Source: UBA11136 sp964482135 (GTDB taxonomy: Bacteria; Pseudomonadota; Alphaproteobacteria; UBA11136). From it: 64,000 nucleotides of DNA. The translations under genes were made by a program, and so were the position numbers. Shown here in pieces: positions 1 to 7,295 of the stretch (the stretch's first letter is position 1; every line of letters begins with the position of its first letter). The notes under the pieces were generated by a model that was given only the letters and a program-made list of their open reading frames with translations, made no database searches and had not been told where the DNA came from. Location: NCBI GenBank assembly GCA_964482135.1, contig CAYZWF010000005.1:1-64000 (forward strand), written 5' to 3'.

Positions 1-94
1 GATACGCAGGCATCGCATTTCGAAGCGCGCCTTGCCACGGGACAAAATCATCCCGATCAAATGATTCCTATCAACCCTGAACCGCTCTAAGAAC

Positions 95-1960
95 TTGGGA
101 TTTCCCCCCGAATTTTTGGATGAACTGCGCAACCGTGTTTCGCTGGCCGATGTCATCGGACGGCGCGTCAAGCTCACCCGGCGCGGGCGCGAGCATCTCG
201 GCCTGTGCCCCTTCCACAACGAAAAGACGCCCTCCTTCACCCTCAACGAGGAAAAGGGCTTCTATCACTGTTTTGGCTGTGGGGCGCACGGTGACGTGAT
301 CGAATTCATCATGCGTTCGGAAAACCTGCCCTTCCCCGAAACCGTGGAACGGCTGGCAGGCGACGCCGGTCTGGCGGTTCCGCAATCCTCGCCCCAGGAC
401 CGCGAGCGCGAAAAACAGCGCCATTCCCTGCTCGAAGTGGTGGAAACCGCCACCCAATGGTTCAGCCAACAGCTCGCGGGCGAACGCGGCAAAGAATCCC
501 GCGCCTATCTCGACGGACGCGGCCTCCAACAGGCCACCCTCGAGGCATTCCGGCTCGGCTTCGCGCCTGACTCCCGCAACGCCCTGAAACAGGCGCTCAC
601 CGCCAAGGGAATCCCCGAGGACAAGCTGATCGCCGCCGGTCTCGTCATCACGCCCGAGGACGGGCGCGAGTCCTACGACCGCTTCCGCAACCGCATCATC
701 TTTCCCATCGGCGACCGCCGTGGCCGCGTCATCGCCTTCGGTGGCCGCGCCCTGGCCGAGGAAATTCCCGCCCCCGGCGGCGGCACGCGCAAGGTCGCCA
801 AATACCTCAATTCGCCGGAGACCCCGCTGTTCCACAAGGGCCACGTGCTCTACGGCCTGGCCCGCTCACTCCCGGCCATGCGCGAAAAGGGCGAGGCGCT
901 GGTGACCGAGGGCTATATGGATGTGATCGCGCTGCATTGTGCCGGATTCGCTTATGCCGTGGCGCCGCTGGGCACGGCGCTGACCGAGGACCAGATGCGC
1001 CTTTTGTGGCGCGTGGTGGACGAGCCGGTTTTGTGTTTCGACGGCGACGCGGCGGGCGCGCGGGCGGCGGCGCGGGCGGCGGAACGCGCCCTGCCCCTGC
1101 TCATCCCCGGCAAATCCCTGCGTTTCGCGGCGCTTCCCGCCGGCGAAGACCCCGACAGCCTGGTTAAAAACAGCGGCAAGGCAGCCATGGAGGAGGTCAT
1201 CGCCGCGGCCAAGCCCCTGTCCGAGGTGATCTGGGAGATCGAAACCTCCCTGCAATCGGTGGATACCCCGGAACGCCGCGCCAACCTGGAATCGCGGCTC
1301 ATGGCGCGGGTCCGCACCATCGCCGACCGCACGGTCCAGGATCATTACGGCCGCGATTTCAAGGACCGCCTGTGGCAGGCCTTCCGCAATACCCGCCCCC
1401 CTGCCGCGCAAAAGACGGGCTCCCGCCTCCATTCCCCGGCCCCCATCCCCGCCACCGGTGGAGGAATCGGGGCAGGCGCGGGCAGCGGCGGGCGCATCGA
1501 TCCCCAGGCGGAACGGGAGAAAGTGCTGCTCGCTCTGGTCATCGCCCACCCCGGGATGCTCGACGATGTGGCCGAACAGCTGGGCAGCATGACCTTCAGC
1601 GCAACCAGCTTCGACGGCCTGCGCCAGGAAATTCTTCTCCTCGCGGAGCGCGAAAACCTTGACAAGGAGGCCGTGGAAAGCCACCTCTTGGAATGTGGGT
1701 TTAGGGATGCCCTCAAGACTCTGTCGGAAATGAAGAATATCGCCTCCTATCTGCACGCCGACGCGGCGGATGGCAGGGCGCGCGCGTTGTGGGATCACAC
1801 CCTGAATCTCCACCAGCTTCCGGAGATCGAGGCACAGTTAAAGGAGGCCGAACAGGCCGAGGACTGGGAGAGGTTTTCCAGCCTCAAGAACCAGATTTTC
1901 GCAATCACCACGGAATCCTTCGAGGATGACCTTTCCCAAAGGGTGCCGGGACGTGTATAG
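95..1960 (+). CDS. dnaG: DNA primase DnaG
   Basis: Synthesises the RNA primers for lagging-strand replication. The N-terminal CHC2 zinc-binding domain is visible (C38, H41, C59, C62 within the CPFHNEKTPSF and YHCFGCG motifs). The TOPRIM catalytic core follows, with the EGYMD acidic motif near residue 272 and DGDAAG near residue 315. The C-terminal helicase-binding region is less conserved and is preceded by a Gly/Pro-rich linker (about residues 430-465). The 621-residue length is normal for the family. The start is TTG at 95: an in-frame stop lies at 62-64 and there is no ATG before the conserved FPPEFLDELR motif. It precedes rpoD, as in the classical macromolecular-synthesis operon, with a terminator-like hairpin between them. 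Confidence 0.97.
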   Translation: MGFPPEFLDELRNRVSLADVIGRRVKLTRRGREHLGLCPFHNEKTPSFTLNEEKGFYHCFGCGAHGDVIEFIMRSENLPFPETVERLAGDAGLAVPQSSPQDREREKQRHSLLEVVETATQWFSQQLAGERGKESRAYLDGRGLQQATLEAFRLGFAPDSRNALKQALTAKGIPEDKLIAAGLVITPEDGRESYDRFRNRIIFPIGDRRGRVIAFGGRALAEEIPAPGGGTRKVAKYLNSPETPLFHKGHVLYGLARSLPAMREKGEALVTEGYMDVIALHCAGFAYAVAPLGTALTEDQMRLLWRVVDEPVLCFDGDAAGARAAARAAERALPLLIPGKSLRFAALPAGEDPDSLVKNSGKAAMEEVIAAAKPLSEVIWEIETSLQSVDTPERRANLESRLMARVRTIADRTVQDHYGRDFKDRLWQAFRNTRPPAAQKTGSRLHSPAPIPATGGGIGAGAGSGGRIDPQAEREKVLLALVIAHPGMLDDVAEQLGSMTFSATSFDGLRQEILLLAERENLDKEAVESHLLECGFRDALKTLSEMKNIASYLHADAADGRARALWDHTLNLHQLPEIEAQLKEAEQAEDWERFSSLKNQIFAITTESFEDDLSQRVPGRV

Positions 1961-1978
1961 AACTCCCGCCAGGTATTT

Positions 1979-2009
1979 CCGGAGCGGGTTCGCGCTCCGG
2001 TTTTCCTTT
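1979..2009 (+). terminator. Terminator-like hairpin between dnaG and rpoD
   Basis: An 8-bp GC-rich stem (CCGGAGCG at 1979-1986 pairing with CGCTCCGG at 1993-2000) is followed by TTTTCCTTT. It sits 18 bases after the dnaG stop and 48 bases before the rpoD start. It probably ends or attenuates dnaG transcripts, so that rpoD is partly independent. No rpoD promoter was identified with certainty. Confidence 0.7.
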
Positions 2010-2047
2010 GCCCGAACCATATTTGTAGAGACAAGAGGTAGACGTTA

Positions 2048-4108
2048 ATGGCGACCAAGACGGCAAGCACCGCGGAAACAACCGACGACAAGGGCGAACA
2101 GACCGACGGCCCCCTCATGGATGGGGTCGCCGCCGCGGTCAAGAAGATGATGGCCAAGGGCAAGGAGCGCGGCTACGTCACCTATGACGAGGTCAACGCC
2201 GCCCTGCCGTCGGAACAGGTGTCCTCGGAACAGATCGAAGACACCCTGACCGCGCTTTCGGAAATGGGCGTCAACGTCATCGAGAACGAGGAAGCCGAGG
2301 ACACCCCCGCCGCCGAAACCGCGAAAGATGGCGAAGAGGGCAAGGAAAAGCCCGAAAAGAAGACCCGCGCCGCCGGCTACGAGGACGAAGACCTGGGCCA
2401 CACCGACGATCCGGTACGCATGTATCTGCGCGAAATGGGCAGCGTCGAGCTGTTGTCGCGCAAGGGCGAAATCGCCATCGCCAAGCGCATCGAGGCCGGG
2501 CGCGAAAAGATGATCGGCGCCATCTGCGAAAGCCCGCTCACCATCCGCGCCATCGTCCACTGGCACGACGCCCTGGCCGAAGGCCGCATGCTGCTGCGTG
2601 ACATTATCGACTTGGATGCCACCTATGGCCGCGTGCCCGGAACCACCCAGTCCATGGCCGCCGATGAAGAAAGCGACAAGGACGGCGAGGAAACCACCGC
2701 TAAAGACGGCGACGGCGAAGATAAAAAAGAAGGCGCCGCCCCAGAGAGTGCTAAAGACGGCGCCGCCAAGGCGGGCGAGAAAGACGAGAACAAGAAACCC
2801 GGCGCCCCCGACGGCGATGACGACGACGACGAAGACACCACCATGTCGCTGGCCGTGCTGGAACAGACCCTGATGCCCGAGGTGATCGAGAACTTCGAAA
2901 AGATCGCCGCCGATTACAAGAAAATGCACCGCCTCCAGGACCAGCGCATCGAGGCCCAGGCCAAGGGCAAGGCGCTGAGCAAGTCCCAGGAAACCCGCTA
3001 TAAAAATCTCAAAGCCGGGCTCGTGGAGCTGATGGAAAAGGTCCATCTCAACAATCCCCGCATCGAACAGCTGGTGGACCAGCTCTACGGCATGAACCGC
3101 CGTCTCGTCGGCCTTGAGGGCAAGCTGCTGCGGCTGGCTCTCGACAGCGGCGTCAAGCGCGTGGATTTCCTCGATAATTATTACGGCCGCGAGGTGGACC
3201 CCAAATGGATGAAGGCCATGGCCAAACATCCGGGCCGCGCCTGGAAGAAATTCACCACCAAAAAGGCCGAGGACGCGCTCGCCCTGCGCGAGTCCGTGGC
3301 CGAGATTTCCGCCGCTTCCGGTTTGCCCATCGGCGAATTCCGCCGCGTCGTCGGCATGGTCCAGGAAGGCGAGAAAGAGGCCAACCAGGCCAAGAAGGAA
3401 ATGGTCGAGGCCAATCTGAGGCTGGTCATTTCCATCGCCAAGAAATACACCAACCGCGGCCTGCAATTCCTCGATCTCATTCAAGAGGGCAATATCGGCC
3501 TCATGAAGGCGGTGGACAAATTCGAATACCGCCGCGGCTATAAATTCTCCACCTACGCCACCTGGTGGATTCGCCAGGCCATCACCCGCTCCATCGCCGA
3601 CCAGGCGCGCACCATCCGCATTCCGGTGCATATGATCGAGACCATCTCGAAACTGGTGCGCACCGGCCGCCAGATGCTGCACGAGATCGGCCGCGAGCCC
3701 CAGCCCGAGGAACTCGCCGCGAAGCTCGGCATGTCGCTGGAAAAGGTGCGCAAGGTGCTGAAAATCGCCAAGGAGCCCATCAGTTTGGAGACCCCCATCG
3801 GCGACGAGGAAGACAGCCACCTAGGCGATTTCATCGAGGACAAGAACGCGGTGCTGCCCATCGACGCGGCGGTCCAGAGCAATCTGCGCGAGACCACCAC
3901 GCGCGTGCTCTCCACATTGACCGCGCGCGAAGAGCGCGTGCTGCGCATGCGTTTCGGCATCGGCATGAATACCGACCACACGCTCGAAGAAGTGGGCCAG
4001 CAATTCTCCGTGACGCGGGAACGAATACGACAGATCGAAGCCAAGGCCCTGCGCAAGCTCAAGCATCCCTCGCGCTCGCGCAAACTGAGAAGCTTTCTCG
4101 ATACCTAA
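2048..4108 (+). CDS. rpoD: RNA polymerase primary sigma factor RpoD (sigma-70)
   Basis: Housekeeping sigma factor that directs core RNA polymerase to standard promoters. Region 1.1 is at the N-terminus, region 1.2 contains DPVRMYLREMG, and region 2 carries NLRLVISIAKKY, FLDLIQEGNIGLM and YATWWIRQAI. Region 4 ends with the helix-turn-helix TRERIRQIEAKALRKL. At 686 residues it is a typical alphaproteobacterial primary sigma factor. The variable region between 1.2 and 2 has an unusually acidic low-complexity stretch (about residues 200-266, Asp/Glu/Lys/Ala) including a run of five Asp residues. The ATG is preceded by an AAGAGG-type ribosome site. Confidence 0.98.
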   Translation: MATKTASTAETTDDKGEQTDGPLMDGVAAAVKKMMAKGKERGYVTYDEVNAALPSEQVSSEQIEDTLTALSEMGVNVIENEEAEDTPAAETAKDGEEGKEKPEKKTRAAGYEDEDLGHTDDPVRMYLREMGSVELLSRKGEIAIAKRIEAGREKMIGAICESPLTIRAIVHWHDALAEGRMLLRDIIDLDATYGRVPGTTQSMAADEESDKDGEETTAKDGDGEDKKEGAAPESAKDGAAKAGEKDENKKPGAPDGDDDDDEDTTMSLAVLEQTLMPEVIENFEKIAADYKKMHRLQDQRIEAQAKGKALSKSQETRYKNLKAGLVELMEKVHLNNPRIEQLVDQLYGMNRRLVGLEGKLLRLALDSGVKRVDFLDNYYGREVDPKWMKAMAKHPGRAWKKFTTKKAEDALALRESVAEISAASGLPIGEFRRVVGMVQEGEKEANQAKKEMVEANLRLVISIAKKYTNRGLQFLDLIQEGNIGLMKAVDKFEYRRGYKFSTYATWWIRQAITRSIADQARTIRIPVHMIETISKLVRTGRQMLHEIGREPQPEELAAKLGMSLEKVRKVLKIAKEPISLETPIGDEEDSHLGDFIEDKNAVLPIDAAVQSNLRETTTRVLSTLTAREERVLRMRFGIGMNTDHTLEEVGQQFSVTRERIRQIEAKALRKLKHPSRSRKLRSFLDT

Positions 4109-4145
4109 AGACTTTGGAATTTAGGAAAACGCGTTTAAGGCTCAG

Positions 4146-4185
4146 GGCCGGGGATCACAGACAGGATTTCCGGCCTTTTGCTTTT
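4146..4185 (+). terminator. Rho-independent terminator of rpoD
   Basis: GGCCGG (4146-4151) pairs with CCGGCC (4170-4175) and is followed by TTTTGCTTTT. It lies about 40 bases after the rpoD stop. A second GC hairpin without a T-run (CGCCGCC at about 4203 with GGCGGCG at about 4226) lies just before the tRNA gene. Confidence 0.7.
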
Positions 4186-4250
4186 ATGGGAGTATGAATA
4201 AACGCCGCCTCTTACGCCCGTTGGGGGCGGCGAGTGAAAGGAAAAAATAC

Positions 4251-4327
4251 GGGCCCGTAGTTCAGTTGGTTAGAACGCGCCGCTCATAACGGTGTTGTCG
4301 CAGGTTCGAGTCCTGCCGGGCCCACCA
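4251..4327 (+). tRNA. tRNA with anticodon CAT, probably tRNA-Ile2 (lysidine type)
   Basis: A complete cloverleaf can be drawn: acceptor GGGCCCG/CGGGCCC, D-stem GTTC/GAAC, anticodon stem CGCCG/CGGTG with loop CTCATAA, and T-arm GCAGG-TTCGAGT-CCTGC. CCA is encoded. The anticodon CAT is at 4285-4287. The G-C first acceptor pair excludes the initiator tRNA. The body resembles alphaproteobacterial tRNA-Ile2, whose CAT is modified by TilS, more than elongator tRNA-Met, but this is recalled similarity only. It borders the foreign patch at 4389-5130. Confidence 0.93.
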
Positions 4328-4388
4328 TTTTTTTCGCCGCACCTGCCCCGCAAAGGGGGCCGCCCCCCAAAATCAAGCCGCGAAGAAA

Positions 4389-4739
4389 TCAAAGCTTATT
4401 AATCACGCTCTTTGCAACGTCCTCCACCTCGACACTGGCCTTGTCTATATCCTTCGCGGCGGTATCTATGCCTGAACCTATGTCATACTCGACTGAACTT
4501 ATGTCATCCCCGATGGAACTTTTTCCTCCGGCAACGGCGTCCAGCTGTTCGTCGCTCAGCTCCTGTTTCGCCGTCTTATGCATATGGGACTTGGCCTCCT
4601 CCAGGGTAAAATCATAGCCCTTGGCGGCGGCCCTCTCGACGATGGCGGCAAAGCTCTCCATATCGGCCATAACCTCGCCGCGCAGGGCCTCGTCGTTTTT
4701 CATATCGTCGAGAAAACGATGGATTTCCGGTTCACTCAT
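4389..4739 (-). CDS. Nif11-type leader RiPP precursor peptide
   Basis: A 116-residue protein with the layout of a Nif11-class RiPP precursor. The N-terminal leader has the family pattern (MSEPEIHRFLDDMKNDEALR, then GYDFTLEEAK) and ends in ELSDEQLDAVAGG, a double-glycine protease site. The presumed core after GG is about 44 residues long, rich in Asp, Ser, Ile and Val, and has no cysteine, so lanthipeptide-type thioether rings are unlikely. The ATG at 4739 is chosen because Nif11 leaders begin this way; the frame stays open to a TTG at 4802 but that part has no family resemblance. No complete modifying enzyme, peptidase or exporter is nearby. Only a ThiF fragment lies upstream on the other strand. 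Confidence 0.75.
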   Translation of the reverse strand: MSEPEIHRFLDDMKNDEALRGEVMADMESFAAIVERAAAKGYDFTLEEAKSHMHKTAKQELSDEQLDAVAGGKSSIGDDISSVEYDIGSGIDTAAKDIDKASVEVEDVAKSVINKL

Positions 4740-4801
4740 GGGTAACTGATCATACAAATCTGAATAGGTTGCACGGAGCATCTCAATCGGACGCAGATGC
4801 A

Positions 4802-5125
4802 ATGCGCCCCAAAGTCGATGTTGTGAAAAGACATATCACCGATATGGGTCTAGGTTGTCGCGTATATGCGGTCAATGCCTGGGTTGGGGAAAAGTGTTGT
4901 AGAGATGTTCTGAAAAGCTGCGATATCATCTTTGGCTGCACTGATGACAATGATGGCCGGCTTTTACTGAACAGGGTGGCCTATTATTACCTAATCCCTA
5001 TTTTTGATCTTGGTCTGGCCATAGATGTCAGCACGGATGTCCCACCACATGTTCTTTGTCTAGATGGGCGTGTTACTTACATCTACCCAGAAAAGACATG
5101 TCTTATGTGTCGGGAGATCATTGAT
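4802..5125 (+). pseudogene. Internal fragment of a ThiF/MoeB/HesA-type E1-like adenylyltransferase
   Basis: About 108 codons match the middle of the E1-like family: a region beginning RPKVDVV, then IIFGCTDDNDGR, then YYYLIPIFDLG, then PEKTCLMCR with the CxxC seen in many ThiF/MoeB proteins. The N-terminal GxGxxG nucleotide-binding part is absent. The C-terminal half is lost at about 5125, where the frame runs into antisense sequence of the GFA gene. The DNA is visibly less GC-rich than its surroundings. ThiF-like enzymes activate carboxyl groups and occur in several RiPP pathways, so this may be a relic of the machinery for the adjacent Nif11 precursor (inference). Confidence 0.75.
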
Positions 5126-5476
5126 ATGAATGCGGCTACCGTCGAAGGGGATCACCTCGCCAGTAAACGTGTCCAGATCGAAACCGTCCACACAGCGCAT
5201 GTTGAGCGACACCTGATCGGGGGCCGAACGCGGGTTGGAATACACATGAATGCCGCAATGGCGGCAGAACCAGTGCTTGGCCGTATGGGTGCCGAATTGA
5301 TAGAGCGCCAGATCGTCTTTACCAGACTCGAGGGTGAAATCCCCAGGCGCCACCTGATGGTGGACCATGCCCTTCTTGGCGCAGAGCGAACAATTGCATA
5401 AGACCACTTGTCCCAGCTCCGTGCGCGCGGAAAACCGCACCGCCCCGCAATGACAGCCGCCGCTGATGGTTTTCAT
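5060..5476 (-). CDS. GFA-family (CENP-V-like) zinc protein with altered C-terminus
   Basis: Glutathione-dependent formaldehyde-activating (GFA) fold. The N-terminus has GGCHCGAVRF, then CNCSLCAKKG, then WFCRHCGIHVYSNPR, giving the Cys pairs that bind zinc in this family; real substrates are mostly unknown. The ATG at 5476 is used because a GGAGG ribosome site lies 8 bases upstream; an in-frame GTG at 5485 is less likely. The recognisable domain ends around IPFDGSRIHI. The last ~20 residues are the reverse complement of the ThiF fragment, so the native C-terminus was probably replaced by a rearrangement near 5125. The metal site appears intact, so the protein may still fold. Confidence 0.8.
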   Translation of the reverse strand: MKTISGGCHCGAVRFSARTELGQVVLCNCSLCAKKGMVHHQVAPGDFTLESGKDDLALYQFGTHTAKHWFCRHCGIHVYSNPRSAPDQVSLNMRCVDGFDLDTFTGEVIPFDGSRIHINDLPTHKTCLFWVDVSNTPI

Positions 5477-5598
5477 GTGATACACCTCCCTTTTTGCGAG
5501 GCCGCAGTTTCTGATATGCCTTGGCCCAGACCCTATAATATCCCCTTGACGCCTTCACACAGCCACCACGACCTGAAAAGTTACTGAAAGCCACCGCC

Positions 5599-6282
5599 AT
5601 GCAGAGTTTCGACGCCATCTACAACATCGCCGCAGAGCGCCAGGGCGGGGCGGACGCCCTGGAACAGCGCCTGTCCGCCACCAAAGGCCCCGCTCAACTA
5701 GCCGCCATCCCCGATGACCGCTGGCTCGCCCAGATGACCAAATGCATCTTCCAGGCCGGCTTCAAATGGAAGGTGGTGGAGTATAAATGGCCCGGCTTCG
5801 AGGAGGCCTTCGAGGGTTTCATCCCGGCGCGCTGGGCAGGCGTCCCCGATCACGAGCTCGACGCGCTGTGCTCCGATACCCGCATCATCCGCAACGGCAA
5901 GAAAATCTTCGCCCTGCGCCACAACGCCGCCTTTCTTTGCGAGTTGGCCGCCGAACACGGCAGCGCCGGCGCCTTCTTCGCCAACTGGCCGGATGAGGAT
6001 TTCGCCGGATTGCTGGAGGTGCTGGGGAAGCGCGCCAGCCGCATGGGCGGCAAGACCTCGCAGTATTTCCTGCGCTTCATGGGCAAGGATTCCTTCGTCC
6101 TCTCCGCCGACGTGATCGCCGCCCTGATGCGCGAAGGCGTGGTGGACAAGCCACCCAGCGGCAAACGCGCCCTAGCCGCCGTCCAGGCCGCCTTCAACCA
6201 ATGGCGCGAAGAAAGCGGGCGCTCCATGGCCCATATCAGCCAGGTGCTGGCCTGTGGCATCGACGCCCCGCCACAGACGTAA
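5599..6282 (+). CDS. DNA-3-methyladenine glycosylase I family protein
   Basis: A 227-residue member of the Tag-like HhH-GPD glycosylase family, which removes alkylated adenine to start base-excision repair. Recognisable blocks are DDRWLAQMTKCIFQAGFKWKVV, the WPGFEEAFEGF stretch and DTRIIRNGKKI, which match alphaproteobacterial 3-methyladenine glycosylase I. The N-terminus is shorter and less Cys/His-rich than E. coli Tag, so the zinc site of classical Tag may be missing. The start is an ATG at 5599 with only a weak ribosome site. It is monocistronic and faces away from the GFA gene. Confidence 0.8.
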   Translation: MQSFDAIYNIAAERQGGADALEQRLSATKGPAQLAAIPDDRWLAQMTKCIFQAGFKWKVVEYKWPGFEEAFEGFIPARWAGVPDHELDALCSDTRIIRNGKKIFALRHNAAFLCELAAEHGSAGAFFANWPDEDFAGLLEVLGKRASRMGGKTSQYFLRFMGKDSFVLSADVIAALMREGVVDKPPSGKRALAAVQAAFNQWREESGRSMAHISQVLACGIDAPPQT

Positions 6283-6375
6283 AAGGCGCCCGAAATGACC
6301 CCTGCGACATCGTGCCACAGTCATTTTCGGTCACTTACAACCAATTATTGTTTCTGTTCAGGCCCCGTTCATGTA

Positions 6376-6392
6376 TTTAGACTTATTCTAAA
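6376..6392. promoter_or_regulatory. TTTAGA-N5-TCTAAA inverted repeat upstream of peroxiredoxin
   Basis: A perfect 6-bp inverted repeat, 46-62 bases before the peroxiredoxin ATG. It resembles the iron-control (ICE) motif bound by Irr in alphaproteobacteria (TTTAGAA..TTCTAAA type). The match is by eye and the sequence is AT-rich, so it could simply overlap a promoter. A GTTC-N7-GTTC match at 6356-6370 lies just upstream. Confidence 0.35.
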
Positions 6393-6437
6393 AATATCAT
6401 CCATCACATTGATATAAATAGATAGTAGGTAATCACC

Positions 6438-6980
6438 ATGACACAACAGAGAGTTCCCGAGACCACCTTCAAGACCCGGGTGCGCAACGACGCCCTCGAG
6501 GGCGACAATCCCTTCGAGTGGAAAGACCTCACCAGTGCCGACATCTTCGCCGGCAAGAAGGTGGTGGTGTTTTCCCTGCCCGGCGCCTTCACCCCCACCT
6601 GTTCCACCTCCCACCTGCCGCGCTACGAAGAACTGCACGAAAAGTTTAAGGCCTTGGGCGTGGACCAGGTGATCTGTCTTTCGGTCAATGACGCCTTCGT
6701 CATGTTCCAATGGGGCAAGGCCCAGGGCGCGGAAAACGTGTTCCTGCTGCCCGACGGCAACGGCGAATTCACACGCAAGATGGGTATGCTGGTGGACAAG
6801 TCCAATCTCGGCTTCGGCATGCGCTCCTGGCGTTATTCCATGGTGGTCAATGACGGCGAGATCGAGAAGATGTTCACGGAACCCGGCTACATGGACAACT
6901 GCCCCGAAGATCCCTTCGAGGTCTCCGACGCCGACACCATGCTGGCCTATCTCGAGGGAGCGGCCAAAGCCGCGGCTTAA
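6438..6980 (+). CDS. Peroxiredoxin, Prx5/glutaredoxin-dependent type
   Basis: Thiol peroxidase that reduces H2O2 and organic peroxides. The catalytic motif PGAFTPTCSTSHLP holds the peroxidatic Cys. The block VICLSVNDAFVMFQWGKAQ and the later RSWRYSMVVNDGEIE are typical of Prx5. At 180 residues it is slightly longer than the second Prx5 paralogue at 40154-40633. It is monocistronic and ends before a bidirectional terminator. The possible iron-control box upstream suggests regulation by iron or haem status (inference). Confidence 0.93.
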   Translation: MTQQRVPETTFKTRVRNDALEGDNPFEWKDLTSADIFAGKKVVVFSLPGAFTPTCSTSHLPRYEELHEKFKALGVDQVICLSVNDAFVMFQWGKAQGAENVFLLPDGNGEFTRKMGMLVDKSNLGFGMRSWRYSMVVNDGEIEKMFTEPGYMDNCPEDPFEVSDADTMLAYLEGAAKAAA

Positions 6981-7050
6981 TCCACCCCCCCAAACCGCCG
7001 TTTTCAGCCGATGCTCCCGTCCCCGTGGCTACCCTGCGGGGATGGGATGC

Positions 7051-7079
7051 AAAAAAAGCCCCTGATGGGGCTTCTTTTT
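7051..7079. terminator. Bidirectional terminator between peroxiredoxin and tRNA-Gln
   Basis: AAGCCCC (7056-7062) and GGGGCTT (7067-7073) form a 7-bp stem with a 4-base loop. A-rich sequence precedes it and CTTTTTT follows it, so it can work on both strands: for the peroxiredoxin (plus) and for tRNA-Gln (minus). Confidence 0.85.
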
Positions 7080-7107
7080 TGGGCTATCGAAATTGGCTTT
7101 TTAAATT

Positions 7108-7182
7108 TGGCTGGGGCGGCAGGATTCGAACCTGCGAATGGCGGCATCAAAAGCCGCTGCCTTACCACTTGGCGACGCCCCA
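7108..7182 (-). tRNA. tRNA-Gln (anticodon TTG)
   Basis: On the minus strand the acceptor stem TGGGGCG/CGCCCCA, the T-arm GCAGG-TTCGAAT-CCTGC and an anticodon arm with loop CTTTTGA give anticodon TTG. CCA is encoded at the 3' end (TGG at 7108-7110 on the plus strand). It is a single gene followed by the terminator at 7051-7079. Confidence 0.95.
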
Positions 7183-7295
7183 ACACAGCGCGGGCGGCCA
7201 CGATGAACGGACCGCAAACTGACCACGACAGTTTCTGGAAAATACGGGGTTTGACGGGGCCGTGCAAGCGCACCCCACGGGTCTTCGGCCCGCCT

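Noticed and set aside
2045..3820. 591-codon open frame antisense to rpoD
   Set aside because: It mirrors the codon pattern of rpoD in a GC-rich genome, has no recognisable domain and lies wholly opposite a certain gene.
4251..5130. Attachment-site duplication of the tRNA 3' end marking an integrated island
   Set aside because: I looked for a second copy of the tRNA 3' end near 5125 and in the nearby sequence and did not find one.
6356..6370. GTTC-N7-GTTC match before the peroxiredoxin as a LexA site
   Set aside because: The spacer is GC-rich (AGGCCCC), the gene is not an obvious SOS target, and about two matches are expected by chance in the window.
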